NCBI GenBank assembly: GCA_019636815.1
Contig: JAHBWT010000022.1
Coordinates: forward strand, 1-48,704
Source: Nitrospira sp.
GTDB lineage: Bacteria > Nitrospirota > Nitrospiria > Nitrospirales > Nitrospiraceae
DNA: 48,704 nucleotides
Direction: 5' to 3'
Below, piece by piece: positions 16,646-24,669 of this stretch. Positions within the stretch are counted from its first letter, which is position 1. Each line of letters opens with the position of its first letter. The notes beneath the pieces were generated by a model that saw nothing but the letters and a program-made list of their open reading frames with translations, was not told the DNA's origin and searched no databases. A program made the position numbers and the translations under genes.

Positions 16646-17374
16646 ATGACAAATCCTACTCGGTCGGTGTCATCCGTTGTCCAACAGATCGCCCTGTGCC
16701 TACTCGGAGCCGCGCTGCTGATGGATATCGGCTGCGTCAGTCAGCGCGCGTATGAACGGATCAAAGCGGAGACTGCAGAACACACCCACGCGCTAGAAAC
16801 CGTTCGGGAAGACATCAGGGAGTTAGATCAACAAATCGCCGGATTGCAGGCTGCCAATCAGCGCGAGGACGCCGTCATCGGTGAGCTTCATGCAACCATC
16901 CAACGTGAACAAGAACTGTTGCCGGTCATGCGGCAGGAGGCGGAGGAACGGCTCTCGTCGCTCAAGACCCAGGTGGCCAGTTTATTGGACCAGAGTTGGC
17001 ACCTGGCTCGGAAGATCGCAGATATTCGACACGAGAGCACTTCGTTGCAGGCCATGGCTGCTCAGTACAAACAAGATATGGAGCAGATTCACCTCCAAGC
17101 GCCACTGCGCGTTGCTTCTCATTCAAACACAAACACGCCATCCATCACGCACCCGCCGACGACCGAAGCGCCGCCCCCTCCGGAACTGCCGCCGGTTGAG
17201 GAGCTTGAGCCACCGCAGGTGGCACAAGCCGTTTCCCCACCCCCTGATCTCGCACCAAGCGCACCGTCTATGCCTTCTTCCTCCGTAGATGTGGCGCCAC
17301 CGACAGCCGACGACTCCTGGTTCGCCATGATTACCAGCTGGCTCCTCGCGTTCTGGAATTGGCTGTTTAGCTAA
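16646..17374 (+). CDS. Exported coiled-coil protein, possible lipoprotein, proline-rich
   Basis: I recognise no family. From the ATG at 16646 (GAGG eight bases upstream) the product is 242 aa; the frame is open further upstream but without a supporting site. An N-terminal hydrophobic segment ending DIGC suggests export and perhaps lipidation, although Asp at -3 makes a poor lipobox. Residues about 35-150 are coiled coil (EDIRELDQQIAGLQAANQRED onward), then a Pro/Ser/Glu-rich linker (about 165-220, PPPPELPPVEELEPP), and a short Trp-rich hydrophobic tail (SWFAMITSWLLAFWNWLF) that could insert in a membrane. Two membrane anchors separated by a coiled coil and a proline linker suggest an envelope-spanning spacer; that is inference. 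Confidence 0.6.
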   Translation: MTNPTRSVSSVVQQIALCLLGAALLMDIGCVSQRAYERIKAETAEHTHALETVREDIRELDQQIAGLQAANQREDAVIGELHATIQREQELLPVMRQEAEERLSSLKTQVASLLDQSWHLARKIADIRHESTSLQAMAAQYKQDMEQIHLQAPLRVASHSNTNTPSITHPPTTEAPPPPELPPVEELEPPQVAQAVSPPPDLAPSAPSMPSSSVDVAPPTADDSWFAMITSWLLAFWNWLFS

Positions 17375-17478
17375 CTCAAGGTACTCGCGTTTCTCAGAAC
17401 GAACCTGTTTTCCTTCGGTGTGAGGGCTCTATCGGAGCTTCCCACCTAGTGGTTCCTCCCATCCACAATACTCCAAAT

Positions 17479-17507
17479 CGAATAGATAAGATCGATGTCA
17501 TTGTCAA
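17479..17507 (-). promoter_or_regulatory. Isolated minus-strand TTGACA promoter-like element
   Basis: On the minus strand a perfect TTGACA (17507-17502) is followed after 17 bases by TATTCG (17484-17479). It sits in an AT-rich gap and would transcribe towards, and antisense to, the exported coiled-coil gene. No gene for it to drive was identified, so it is either fortuitous or the promoter of an unannotated antisense RNA. Confidence 0.25.
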
Positions 17508-17594
17508 CTCACCTTCATTTTGAAAAAACGTGAAAGAAGCTCGTGCGAAGCATGCATCTATGTTGTGGGAAAAGGACTGTCCGGTGTGTAGTTT

Positions 17595-17618
17595 CATCAC
17601 AGTGTGAACGGCGTGATG
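17595..17618 (-). terminator. Hairpin behind the last gene of the minus-strand catabolic train
   Basis: CATCAC (17595-17600) pairs with GTGATG (17613-17618) around 12 bases; an overlapping perfect palindrome TCACAGTGTGA lies at 17597-17607. It is 42 bases beyond the ligase stop on the minus strand. No U-run follows, so termination here would need Rho or another factor. Confidence 0.3.
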
Positions 17619-17659
17619 CCCTTGCGCTTCGTCTCTGATTCCGTGACCTACTGCTACCG

Positions 17660-19381
17660 CTATGCCAACTTTGTGTCCCCGAATTGATGATCGCGGTAGG
17701 CCGCCAATACGGAAGCCAGTAGGGTTTTCAGCTCCAGGCGCTTGGGCTTGCCGGTCGAGGTATAGGGTATTTCTTGTCCAAAGCGGATGACCTTGGGACA
17801 TTTTGAAAACGGCAGCCGTTGGCGGCAGTGAGTCAGTAATGCGGCTTCGGTTGGTGGAAGGGCGCCGTCTCGTGGCACCACATAAGCAGCGATCTCCTCC
17901 CCATAGTAACGATGCTCGAAGGGAACAGCCATCGCGAATCGGACAAGGGGATGCGTCCGCAACACTTCGTCGATTTCCAGTGGAGCAATGTTCACCCCGC
18001 CACGAATAATTAATTCCTTGAGGCGACCGGAAATGAAGAAAAACGGCCGTCCCAGCTTATCTCGGACATAGAACCCTTCGTCTCCGGAGCAAAACCACCC
18101 CCATTGAAACGCCGCCTCATTGGCGTCGTCACGCTTGAAATAACCGGCGCACACGGTGCCGCCACGGATGCAAATTTCTCCTCTCGCCATTTCCGGCAGC
18201 AGCTGCCCATCATCGCTCAGGATTGCCATCACGTTGTGTCGTAGAGGGACGCCGATCGAGGGGAACTCGTAGCCCCCGATCCAGTGGCGATGTTCATCCC
18301 GCAAGAGGTCATTCGGAAGAAAACAGGAGTAACAGGTCGTTTCGGACAAGCCGTAGCCGTGGCGAATCGGAAAGCCGAATCGATCTTCGAACCGTATCGC
18401 AGTGGCTTTGAGGAGGGGGCCTGCCCCGCAGATGAACCCGCCGAAGCCGTCCAGCTTGTACATCGTCACATCTTCGTTCGCATCGAGGAGAAATTCGAGC
18501 AAAGTCGGGACGACACTGACACAGGTCACCCGTTCTTCGTGTACTCTCCGCCAGAACGTGGCGCTCTTGAACTTGCGATTCAAGACGATGCCGCCTTTGC
18601 AGTAAAACGGCGTGATCAGCGTGACAACCGTCCCATTCACATGATGGATCGGCAACACACCCATCAAACGGGCTTCCGTTCCGAACTGATGCCAGTCGGC
18701 AATGGCGTCGGCATCGATCAGCAAATTCTCCACGGTGAGGACCACACCTTTCGGTGGACCGGTGGTCCCGGATGTATAGACGATGAGCGCTTCGTTATCG
18801 AGACCGAGAGATGCGGCACCCAAGAAAGAGAGGGATGCTCCTATCTTGGCCCCGGCCCTATGCTTCGGCCCTTGGACGAATCCGTCATCATTCACCGCAA
18901 TCACATATCGTAAGGCCGGCAGTTCTCGCTGGAGACCCTTCACTTCATCAAGATACGTGTGCCAACAACAGACGGCAGCCGCCTCGGAATGTTCAAGGAT
19001 ATAGCGTTTCTTATCCACGGACTCTTCAACGTTGATCGGGACAACCGTGATTCCCAAGGCCCATGCCGCAAAGTACAGCACCACGGTGGCATCGTGATTA
19101 AAGAGGATCGTTGCCAACCGGTCCCCTGGTCGTAAGCCAACCTCGTCATGGAGGAACGTCGCAGCCCGTTGGACCATCGTTCCAAATTCCCCGTAGCTGT
19201 AAGCGTAGCGGATGGCTCGGTCATCGTCGCAATAGGTCAAGAATGTCCGGTTGACTAAGGAACGATCGTAGACGCGGGATTTGAAGAAGTCAGCGAACGA
19301 GCTCCACGGAAACACTGGACATAGACCTTCTACTTTTCTTGCCCGTGCGATAGGGTCAGGTACGGCGATCAAGGGGGACAT
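17660..19381 (-). CDS. AMP-forming acyl-CoA ligase (class I adenylate-forming enzyme)
   Basis: An ATP-dependent carboxylic acid:CoA ligase of 573 aa. Core motifs are intact: A3 P-loop YTSGTTGPPKG, GYGLSETTCYS (A5), GWFCSGDEG (A7), SGRLKELIIRGGVNI (A8) and the C-terminal catalytic lysine in STGKPKR (A10). It resembles carnitine/crotonobetaine-type and medium/long-chain ligases more than PrpE, so propionate activation is not assured despite its position behind prpC. The start is the ATG at 19381, with GGAGAG just upstream; the frame is open slightly beyond. It overlaps the prpC stop by 26 bases, so it is translationally coupled to the methylcitrate genes. It may feed a short or branched acid into this pathway. 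Confidence 0.85.
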   Translation of the reverse strand: MSPLIAVPDPIARARKVEGLCPVFPWSSFADFFKSRVYDRSLVNRTFLTYCDDDRAIRYAYSYGEFGTMVQRAATFLHDEVGLRPGDRLATILFNHDATVVLYFAAWALGITVVPINVEESVDKKRYILEHSEAAAVCCWHTYLDEVKGLQRELPALRYVIAVNDDGFVQGPKHRAGAKIGASLSFLGAASLGLDNEALIVYTSGTTGPPKGVVLTVENLLIDADAIADWHQFGTEARLMGVLPIHHVNGTVVTLITPFYCKGGIVLNRKFKSATFWRRVHEERVTCVSVVPTLLEFLLDANEDVTMYKLDGFGGFICGAGPLLKATAIRFEDRFGFPIRHGYGLSETTCYSCFLPNDLLRDEHRHWIGGYEFPSIGVPLRHNVMAILSDDGQLLPEMARGEICIRGGTVCAGYFKRDDANEAAFQWGWFCSGDEGFYVRDKLGRPFFFISGRLKELIIRGGVNIAPLEIDEVLRTHPLVRFAMAVPFEHRYYGEEIAAYVVPRDGALPPTEAALLTHCRQRLPFSKCPKVIRFGQEIPYTSTGKPKRLELKTLLASVLAAYRDHQFGDTKLA

Positions 19382-20534
19382 ACTCTCTCCTCGCGGGTCC
19401 CGTGTAGAAGGCACGGGGCCTCATCAACCGGTTGTAGTCTTGTTGTTCAATGACATGGGCACACCATCCGATGATGCGCGAGCAGACAAACACCGGCGTG
19501 TAGAGGGTGCGGGGAATCGCCATCAGGAGATAGGCGACTGCCGTGTAGAAGTCCAGGTTGGGACGGAGACCTTTTTCCTCCTGCATGATATGATCAACGG
19601 CGGTCGCAATCTCGTACCACCGGTGATCACCGCAAATTCTGCTCAACGATTCGGCGTGCTGCTGGATGATGGCGGAACGAGCATCGCCTTTCTTGAGGAC
19701 GCGGTGGCCGAACCCCATGACCCGCTGTTTCTTCGTGAGCGCTTCTCGCACCCATGCTTCCGCCTGTTCACGGCTGCCGATCTCGATGAACATCTCCGCG
19801 ACCGCCTCATTCGCTCCACCATGGAGCGGTCCCTTGAGTGTCCCGATCGCCGAGGTAACGGCGGAATGCAGATCCGTCATCGTCGAGGCCGTGACGCGGG
19901 CGGCGAATGTGGACGCATTGAATTCATGTTCGGCGTACAGCGTGAGGGAGGTATCAAGGACTCGAGCCATGGCTTTCGCCTGGTCATCCCCCTTCCGGTC
20001 GGTAAGGAGATAGAGGAGATTCTCGGTGAAACTCAGGTTCTCTCGCGGTCGAACCCGAGGCTTGCCGTTCACAAGCCGATGAGAGGTGGCAACCATCAAT
20101 GGAAGTTGCGCCAATAGCCGAATCGATTTCCGAACGTTCGCATCGCGCGAGTGATCGGCTGCATCCGGATCAACCATACCCAGCAGTGAAACACCCGTTC
20201 GGACGATATCCATCGGGTGCGCACCCAAAGGCACCGCGCCAAGGAACACGTCAAGGAGACGAGGCAGGACAGCCTGATCGATGAGTTGTGCCGAGAAGTC
20301 CTGTAGCGCTTTCTGATTCGGCAGGTGACCGAACAATAAAAGATAGGCGACTTCCTCAAACGTGCCATCTTCCGCCAAATCACGGATCGGATAGCCCCGA
20401 TAGAGGAGACCGGCTTCTCCTTCATCGACGAGGCAGAGAGCCGATTCTCCGGCGATCACTCCTTCAAGGCCGGGGCTATACGCAGGATGGTCCTTCACCT
20501 CGGCCGCGAGAGACTCCTTCATGGCGATACTCAT
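19356..20534 (-). CDS. prpC: 2-Methylcitrate synthase / citrate synthase
   Basis: Condenses propionyl-CoA (or acetyl-CoA) with oxaloacetate. The 392-residue protein shows the compact citrate synthase fold with the catalytic His in LKGPLHGGANE, the second His in MGFGHRVLKKGDAR and the Asp in NLDFYTAVAYL. The HPMDIVRTGVSLLG segment is typical of 2-methylcitrate synthases and type II citrate synthases. Position between prpB and an acyl-CoA ligase favours methylcitrate synthase. The start at 20534 (MSIAMKESL) is preceded by AGGGAGG; the frame extends further upstream but inside prpB. It overlaps the prpB 3' end by 59 bases, a large coupled overlap. Confidence 0.85.
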   Translation of the reverse strand: MSIAMKESLAAEVKDHPAYSPGLEGVIAGESALCLVDEGEAGLLYRGYPIRDLAEDGTFEEVAYLLLFGHLPNQKALQDFSAQLIDQAVLPRLLDVFLGAVPLGAHPMDIVRTGVSLLGMVDPDAADHSRDANVRKSIRLLAQLPLMVATSHRLVNGKPRVRPRENLSFTENLLYLLTDRKGDDQAKAMARVLDTSLTLYAEHEFNASTFAARVTASTMTDLHSAVTSAIGTLKGPLHGGANEAVAEMFIEIGSREQAEAWVREALTKKQRVMGFGHRVLKKGDARSAIIQQHAESLSRICGDHRWYEIATAVDHIMQEEKGLRPNLDFYTAVAYLLMAIPRTLYTPVFVCSRIIGWCAHVIEQQDYNRLMRPRAFYTGPARREYVPLDRRT

Positions 20535-21432
20535 ACATCCTCCCTTTCCGGTCCTCACCGGAATCTGTGTACCGGAGCAAATCATACAGTTCTTGTCGCG
20601 TCATCATGTGGTGGAGCCGGTTTCTCTGAGAGCCCAACGGTTTCAATTCGGCTAACAGCCCTCCGATGGCCCGCAGTGCTGTCCGCAAGGGCGTCATGGG
20701 AAAGAGCACGCCACGATACCCCAGCTTCTCGAATTCCGCGACGCTCAAAAAAGGCGTGTTCCCGAACTCCGTCATGTTGGCGATCAACGGAACGGTGGCT
20801 CCCCTTTTCTTGATTTCGCGGGCGAAAGTCTGAAACTCTTCGGCGGACTCAAGCGCCTCGGGAAACAGCGCATCCGCGCCGGCCTCCGCATAGGTCGCGG
20901 CACGTTGGACGGCAGCCTCAAGGCCTTCCACACTGCGGGCATCGGTGCGGGCCACGATCATGAAATCCCGATCTTTTTTGGCATGGACGGCTGCTTTGAC
21001 TTTGGCTGCCATTCTATCTATAGGCACCAACCTTTTCCCAGAAAGATGCCCGCACTTCTTGGCCATCTCTTGATCTTCGATCTGCATACCGGCGAGACCG
21101 CCCTCTTCGAATACCCTCACAGCTTCCGCGGCGTCCGCTGGGCCGCCATAACCTGTATCAGCATCGACGATGGTCGGAATCGACACGGCTTTGGCAATTC
21201 TCCCTGCTTCCGCCGCCATGTCACTGAGCGTGAGGAGCCCGATATCCGGCACTCCACGGCAGGCGGAAATCGCGGCCCCTGAGACATACACGATTTCGTA
21301 GCCGGCTTTTTCTATCTGCATCGCAACCAGAGCGTTGAACGCTCCGGGGATGGCGGAGGTGCGCGTACTCAGCAGCTCGCGGAGGCGGGATCTCTTTTTC
21401 AATGTTTCTGAATCATGGTCCATGTTCGCCAC
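20476..21432 (-). CDS. prpB: 2-Methylisocitrate lyase PrpB
   Basis: Cleaves 2-methylisocitrate to pyruvate and succinate, the last step of the methylcitrate cycle. It belongs to the isocitrate lyase/PEP mutase family: DADTGYG at residues 90-96 binds the metal, and KKCGH at 125-129 carries the catalytic Cys127. ANMTEFGNTPF is the methylisocitrate-lyase-type specificity segment. At 318 aa it is about 20 residues longer than E. coli PrpB, because of a Arg/Gly-rich tail (YRHEGVSRGRGEGPSCV) overlapping prpC. A GTG at 21432 with GGAG five bases upstream is the likelier start; ATG at 21423 is the alternative. Neighbours prpD and prpC confirm the pathway. Confidence 0.93.
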   Translation of the reverse strand: MANMDHDSETLKKRSRLRELLSTRTSAIPGAFNALVAMQIEKAGYEIVYVSGAAISACRGVPDIGLLTLSDMAAEAGRIAKAVSIPTIVDADTGYGGPADAAEAVRVFEEGGLAGMQIEDQEMAKKCGHLSGKRLVPIDRMAAKVKAAVHAKKDRDFMIVARTDARSVEGLEAAVQRAATYAEAGADALFPEALESAEEFQTFAREIKKRGATVPLIANMTEFGNTPFLSVAEFEKLGYRGVLFPMTPLRTALRAIGGLLAELKPLGSQRNRLHHMMTRQELYDLLRYTDSGEDRKGRMYEYRHEGVSRGRGEGPSCV

Positions 21433-21455
21433 TTACGCTCCGCCCCTTTATTGAT

Positions 21456-22844
21456 TCAGACTCTCAAAAGCGGCATGAGGGTGCCGATGTCCTTGACCCG
21501 ATCAAGCGTCCACACGAATTCAATAAGCCGCTCGATCCGTGAGCGATTCAGTCGTCTTGCGGCCAACCGGCTAAACTTTGCTTCCAGATCCCGATCCGAC
21601 ATCGGATTGCCGGGATGTCCAACCGGCACATCGACCTGACTCATATAGGTTTTCTCCGCGCCGCTCTTGACTGTGATCCTGGTCGGCATGGTCTTGGGGT
21701 AGCGTCCCACGAATTCGGGCCGCTGCACGACACGGATCTTTTTCATCAGGCTCCGCACGGTCGGATCTTGCAACCGTTTCGGGCCGAATGACGGCAGGGT
21801 CACGTGACCGTGAAGCAATGCCACTGCGACGCAATAGGGAAAACTATGATCGGCCGTCTCCCTCGTGGCCGGCTTCCATTTTTCAGGATCGCGTCCGATG
21901 ATTTCGATCGCCACGTCGTAACTCCCGATCTCGACATCTGTTACATGATCGATGGCACGAGTCCCTTCCGCCTGCATCAGTTCATTGCGAAGCGCCAACG
22001 CAGCCTCGACCGCAGTTTGTGCGTGATACTCGACCGGGTAATGCTTGACATAGGTGTCCAGGATCTTGAACTCGCCAATCGTGGACGCCTGTCCCGTTTC
22101 TCCTCCCAGCATCGCAAGATCGAACGGTCCTGAAACCAGGTTCATGAAGCCCTTTTCACCTTCGAAGATGGGCGACGGTCCTGTCATACCCAGCTGCGCC
22201 AGCGTGGCGGCAAACACACCGTTGCGTGCGGCGTTCGAGAAGGCGCAGGCTTTCCACATCGACAGATCCCCGACCCGTGTCTGCCGCAGAGCCACATTCG
22301 CGACACCGGCCAGATTGACAGCCTGTACTGTCTGCTTGTGTGAAAGTTTCATGAGCTTTGCGGCGCCGAGGGCGGAAGAAAAGGGGCCGTACGTTACGTG
22401 ATCCCACCCGTGGGAGCGAAGCGCCGCGGCGTCGCAGAGCCGGCACTGCACTTCATAGGCGAGCACGATGGCCTCTATCACCTGTTTACCCGACGCGTGG
22501 GCTGTCTCGCCGACTGCGACAATGGCCGGGATATTGTCGGAGGGATGAGCCGGCTCCTTGGAAAGATACGTGTCGTTGAAATCGAAATAGCGAACCAGCC
22601 CCCCGTTGGCAAAGGTGGCGAGGTCGGGAAGTGTCTTGTGATCCATGCCCCACAGCGTGGCACCGTGCGGCACTTCGACGATCTTGGCAATTCGTCGAGC
22701 AACCAGGCAAGGCGGTGCGTTCCATGCGCCCAGCGCGCAACCTAGGCTGTCGAGCACCCGCCGTTTGACTTCGTGGACAACGGCGTCCGGTAAATCGCGG
22801 TAACGGAGAGACTGACAATATCGGGCGAGGCGATCTGCGAACAT
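21456..22844 (-). CDS. prpD: MmgE/PrpD family protein, probable 2-methylcitrate dehydratase
   Basis: Dehydrates 2-methylcitrate to 2-methylaconitate in an iron-sulfur-independent way. The 462-residue protein has the MmgE/PrpD fold signatures: RVLDSLGCALGA, NGGLVRYFDFNDTYL (about 88-102), AHPSDNIPAIVAVGE, LRSHGWDHVTYGPFSSALGAAKL, and ADHSFPYCVAVALLHG in the C-terminal half. The start at 22844 has AGGAG five bases upstream; an upstream TTG would add eight residues without support. It is followed after 23 bases by prpB. Hydration of 2-methylaconitate would be done by an aconitase, which is not in the window. Confidence 0.9.
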   Translation of the reverse strand: MFADRLARYCQSLRYRDLPDAVVHEVKRRVLDSLGCALGAWNAPPCLVARRIAKIVEVPHGATLWGMDHKTLPDLATFANGGLVRYFDFNDTYLSKEPAHPSDNIPAIVAVGETAHASGKQVIEAIVLAYEVQCRLCDAAALRSHGWDHVTYGPFSSALGAAKLMKLSHKQTVQAVNLAGVANVALRQTRVGDLSMWKACAFSNAARNGVFAATLAQLGMTGPSPIFEGEKGFMNLVSGPFDLAMLGGETGQASTIGEFKILDTYVKHYPVEYHAQTAVEAALALRNELMQAEGTRAIDHVTDVEIGSYDVAIEIIGRDPEKWKPATRETADHSFPYCVAVALLHGHVTLPSFGPKRLQDPTVRSLMKKIRVVQRPEFVGRYPKTMPTRITVKSGAEKTYMSQVDVPVGHPGNPMSDRDLEAKFSRLAARRLNRSRIERLIEFVWTLDRVKDIGTLMPLLRV

Positions 22845-22879
22845 TCTCTCTCCTGACAAGCATGTCAATCGTCATGGGT

Positions 22880-22959
22880 CATGAGAGCAAGAGGGAGTCG
22901 TTTCGCTCTATCGATTTCTTCTTTCTTCCAACTGACGATCGACGTGCTTGCTCTTCATG
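22880..22959. repeat. Inverted repeat in the enoyl-CoA hydratase-prpD gap
   Basis: CATGAGAGCAAG (22880-22891) and CTTGCTCTTCATG (22947-22959) are complementary except for one extra base, with 55 bases between them. The distal arm contains the stop codon of the upstream hydratase gene (22955-22957). The structure therefore covers the 3' end of that gene and ends before the prpD ribosome site. Confidence 0.5.
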
Positions 22960-23728
22960 CGTGCGCAACCTTGACCTGTCGCTTTTCAAGAAAAGCCCGT
23001 ACGGCTTCTTGTTTTTCAGGAGTCCCACACAATCGGCCGAACAATTCTGCTTCCCTGGCCAGGCCTTCCGACAGCGGGATGTCGAGTCCGCCTCTGATCG
23101 CATGAAGTGCCGCCTCAACCGCGGTTTTCCTTTGTACGGCGATTGACGCTGCGATGGCGTCAACCTGTGTGATCAACTCATGCGGCGGTACCACTCGACT
23201 CAGCAGACCTATTCTTAGCGCCTCCTCTGCAGACAGACTTTCACCCGTCAAAATCATCTCGGCCGCCTTCGATGGCCCGACGATTCGCGGCAACCGTTGG
23301 GTGCCTCCGAAGCCGGGAATGAGACCGAGTTTGATCTCGGGTAATCCCAGCATTGCCCCGGCAACTGCCACCCGAACATGGCAGGCGAGAACCAGCTCGA
23401 GACCGCCACCGACACAGGTTCCGTTGATAGCGGCAAGAACAGGTTTGTCTGATCGCTCGATGCGATTGAGGAGTGATTGTCCATGAACAGCAAATTCCGA
23501 ACCGCCATGCGCTGTATTGAGACGCGCCAGTTCGTTGATGTCGGCTCCTGCACAAAAAAAGCGCCCTGTACCAGTCACAATCACCGCTCGGACGTACTCG
23601 TCCTCTTCCAACTCGTTCAAGACGAGTTCGAGCTCCTTGAGCACGGAAAGATTCAGTACATTGGCCGGTGGGTTGTGTAGAGTGATCCGTGCGATATGGT
23701 GAGAGATTGTCAATAATTGATGCTGCAT
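22955..23728 (-). CDS. Enoyl-CoA hydratase/isomerase
   Basis: A crotonase-fold hydratase of 257 aa that adds water to 2-enoyl-CoA. Both catalytic glutamates are in place: E111 in GGGLELVLACH and E131 in LPEIKLGLIPGFGGTQRL. The oxyanion segment FFCAGADINEL lies at 57-67. A GGAGG ribosome site precedes the ATG. It is a close paralogue in style of the hydratase at 45354-46142 (same PGFGGTQRLPR and AFLEKRQ ends). In this setting it could serve isoleucine/valine (tiglyl- or methacrylyl-CoA) or straight-chain intermediates; sequence alone does not decide. It sits between meaB and prpD with 155- and 110-base gaps, both containing inverted repeats. Confidence 0.9.
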   Translation of the reverse strand: MQHQLLTISHHIARITLHNPPANVLNLSVLKELELVLNELEEDEYVRAVIVTGTGRFFCAGADINELARLNTAHGGSEFAVHGQSLLNRIERSDKPVLAAINGTCVGGGLELVLACHVRVAVAGAMLGLPEIKLGLIPGFGGTQRLPRIVGPSKAAEMILTGESLSAEEALRIGLLSRVVPPHELITQVDAIAASIAVQRKTAVEAALHAIRGGLDIPLSEGLAREAELFGRLCGTPEKQEAVRAFLEKRQVKVAHA

Positions 23729-23752
23729 AAGTCCTCCATACCAAACTTCGCT

Positions 23753-23852
23753 TGAACCGGCAGCTAATCGGGCGCAACCCTCTTCATCGTTGCCGCCGGA
23801 TCATCACCTTCGACTTTTCCTTTTCCGTATCTCACTTCACTCATCCGGTTCA
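23753..23852. repeat. Inverted repeat in the meaB-hydratase gap
   Basis: TGAACCGG (23753-23760) and CCGGTTCA (23845-23852) are perfectly complementary across 84 bases, with a smaller GCAAC/GTTGC stem nested inside. The structure fills most of the gap between the meaB stop (23884) and the hydratase ribosome site. The arms are short, so chance pairing is possible. Confidence 0.35.
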
Positions 23853-23883
23853 GCCGCCATGCCACCCTCGCCCGAGCCAGGTA

Positions 23884-24669
23884 CTAGCGGTCCCGGGCGT
23901 TCTCGACATGACGGACACCGCGAGATCGTTGATGCCCCGCGATCGCTTCGGCAAGCTCTGGAATCCCCTCGCCCGTCGTCGCCACCGTACGCAATACCTT
24001 TGGACACCATTCCCGCAGGTCCCGCAACGTATGATCCGTGCCCGGAAGGTCTCCTTTGTTCACGACGACGATGTGTGCGACTTCCAGTAATCCGGCCTTC
24101 ATAGCTTGCACTTCGTCGCCCAGACCGGGTGCCACCACTGCAACAACAGTGTGCGCGAGATTGACGATGTCGATCTCATTCTGGCCGACTCCGATGGTCT
24201 CAATCAGAATCGCCTCATATCCGGCTGCTTTCAATACCAGCGCGGCATCGCCGGTCGCTTGGGCAAGCCCTCCATGATGTCCTCGGGTGGCCATACTGCG
24301 GATGTAGACCTCACGATCAAGTGCATGTTCCTGCATTCTGATGCGGTCGCCCAGCAGCGCACCGCCTGAGACGGGACTACTGATATCGACCGCCAGAACC
24401 CCGACCTTCAAACCGTTGCGCCGATAGAAACCCACCAGCCGATCGACAACCGTGCTCTTTCCTGCCCCGGGATACCCTGTCACCCCAATCACTGTTGCTT
24501 CCCGTGAGGTGTCGTCGAGAAGTCCTACCACCGCCCTGTCCTTCGGATGATTCTCCAACAATGTGATCAGGCGTGACGCGGCACGAACATTTCCGGCCCG
24601 GACCTGTTCGGCCAAGATTGCCACACCGTGGGTGTCACGCATGGATAGGCCCAAACTAGAAGCACTCAT
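23884..24669 (-). CDS. meaB: Methylmalonyl-CoA mutase-associated GTPase MeaB (ArgK family)
   Basis: A G3E-type P-loop GTPase that protects and reloads the B12 cofactor of methylmalonyl-CoA mutase. Walker A GYPGAGKS is at residues 65-72, then DISSPVSGGALLGDRIRM, ETIGVGQNEID (switch region) and the base-specificity motif NKGD. At 261 aa it lacks most of the C-terminal dimerisation arm found in typical MeaB proteins (about 310-330 aa). The start overlaps the HMG-CoA lyase stop by ATGA. Partner genes for the mutase large and small subunits lie upstream in the same train, supporting the assignment. Confidence 0.9.
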   Translation of the reverse strand: MSASSLGLSMRDTHGVAILAEQVRAGNVRAASRLITLLENHPKDRAVVGLLDDTSREATVIGVTGYPGAGKSTVVDRLVGFYRRNGLKVGVLAVDISSPVSGGALLGDRIRMQEHALDREVYIRSMATRGHHGGLAQATGDAALVLKAAGYEAILIETIGVGQNEIDIVNLAHTVVAVVAPGLGDEVQAMKAGLLEVAHIVVVNKGDLPGTDHTLRDLREWCPKVLRTVATTGEGIPELAEAIAGHQRSRGVRHVENARDR

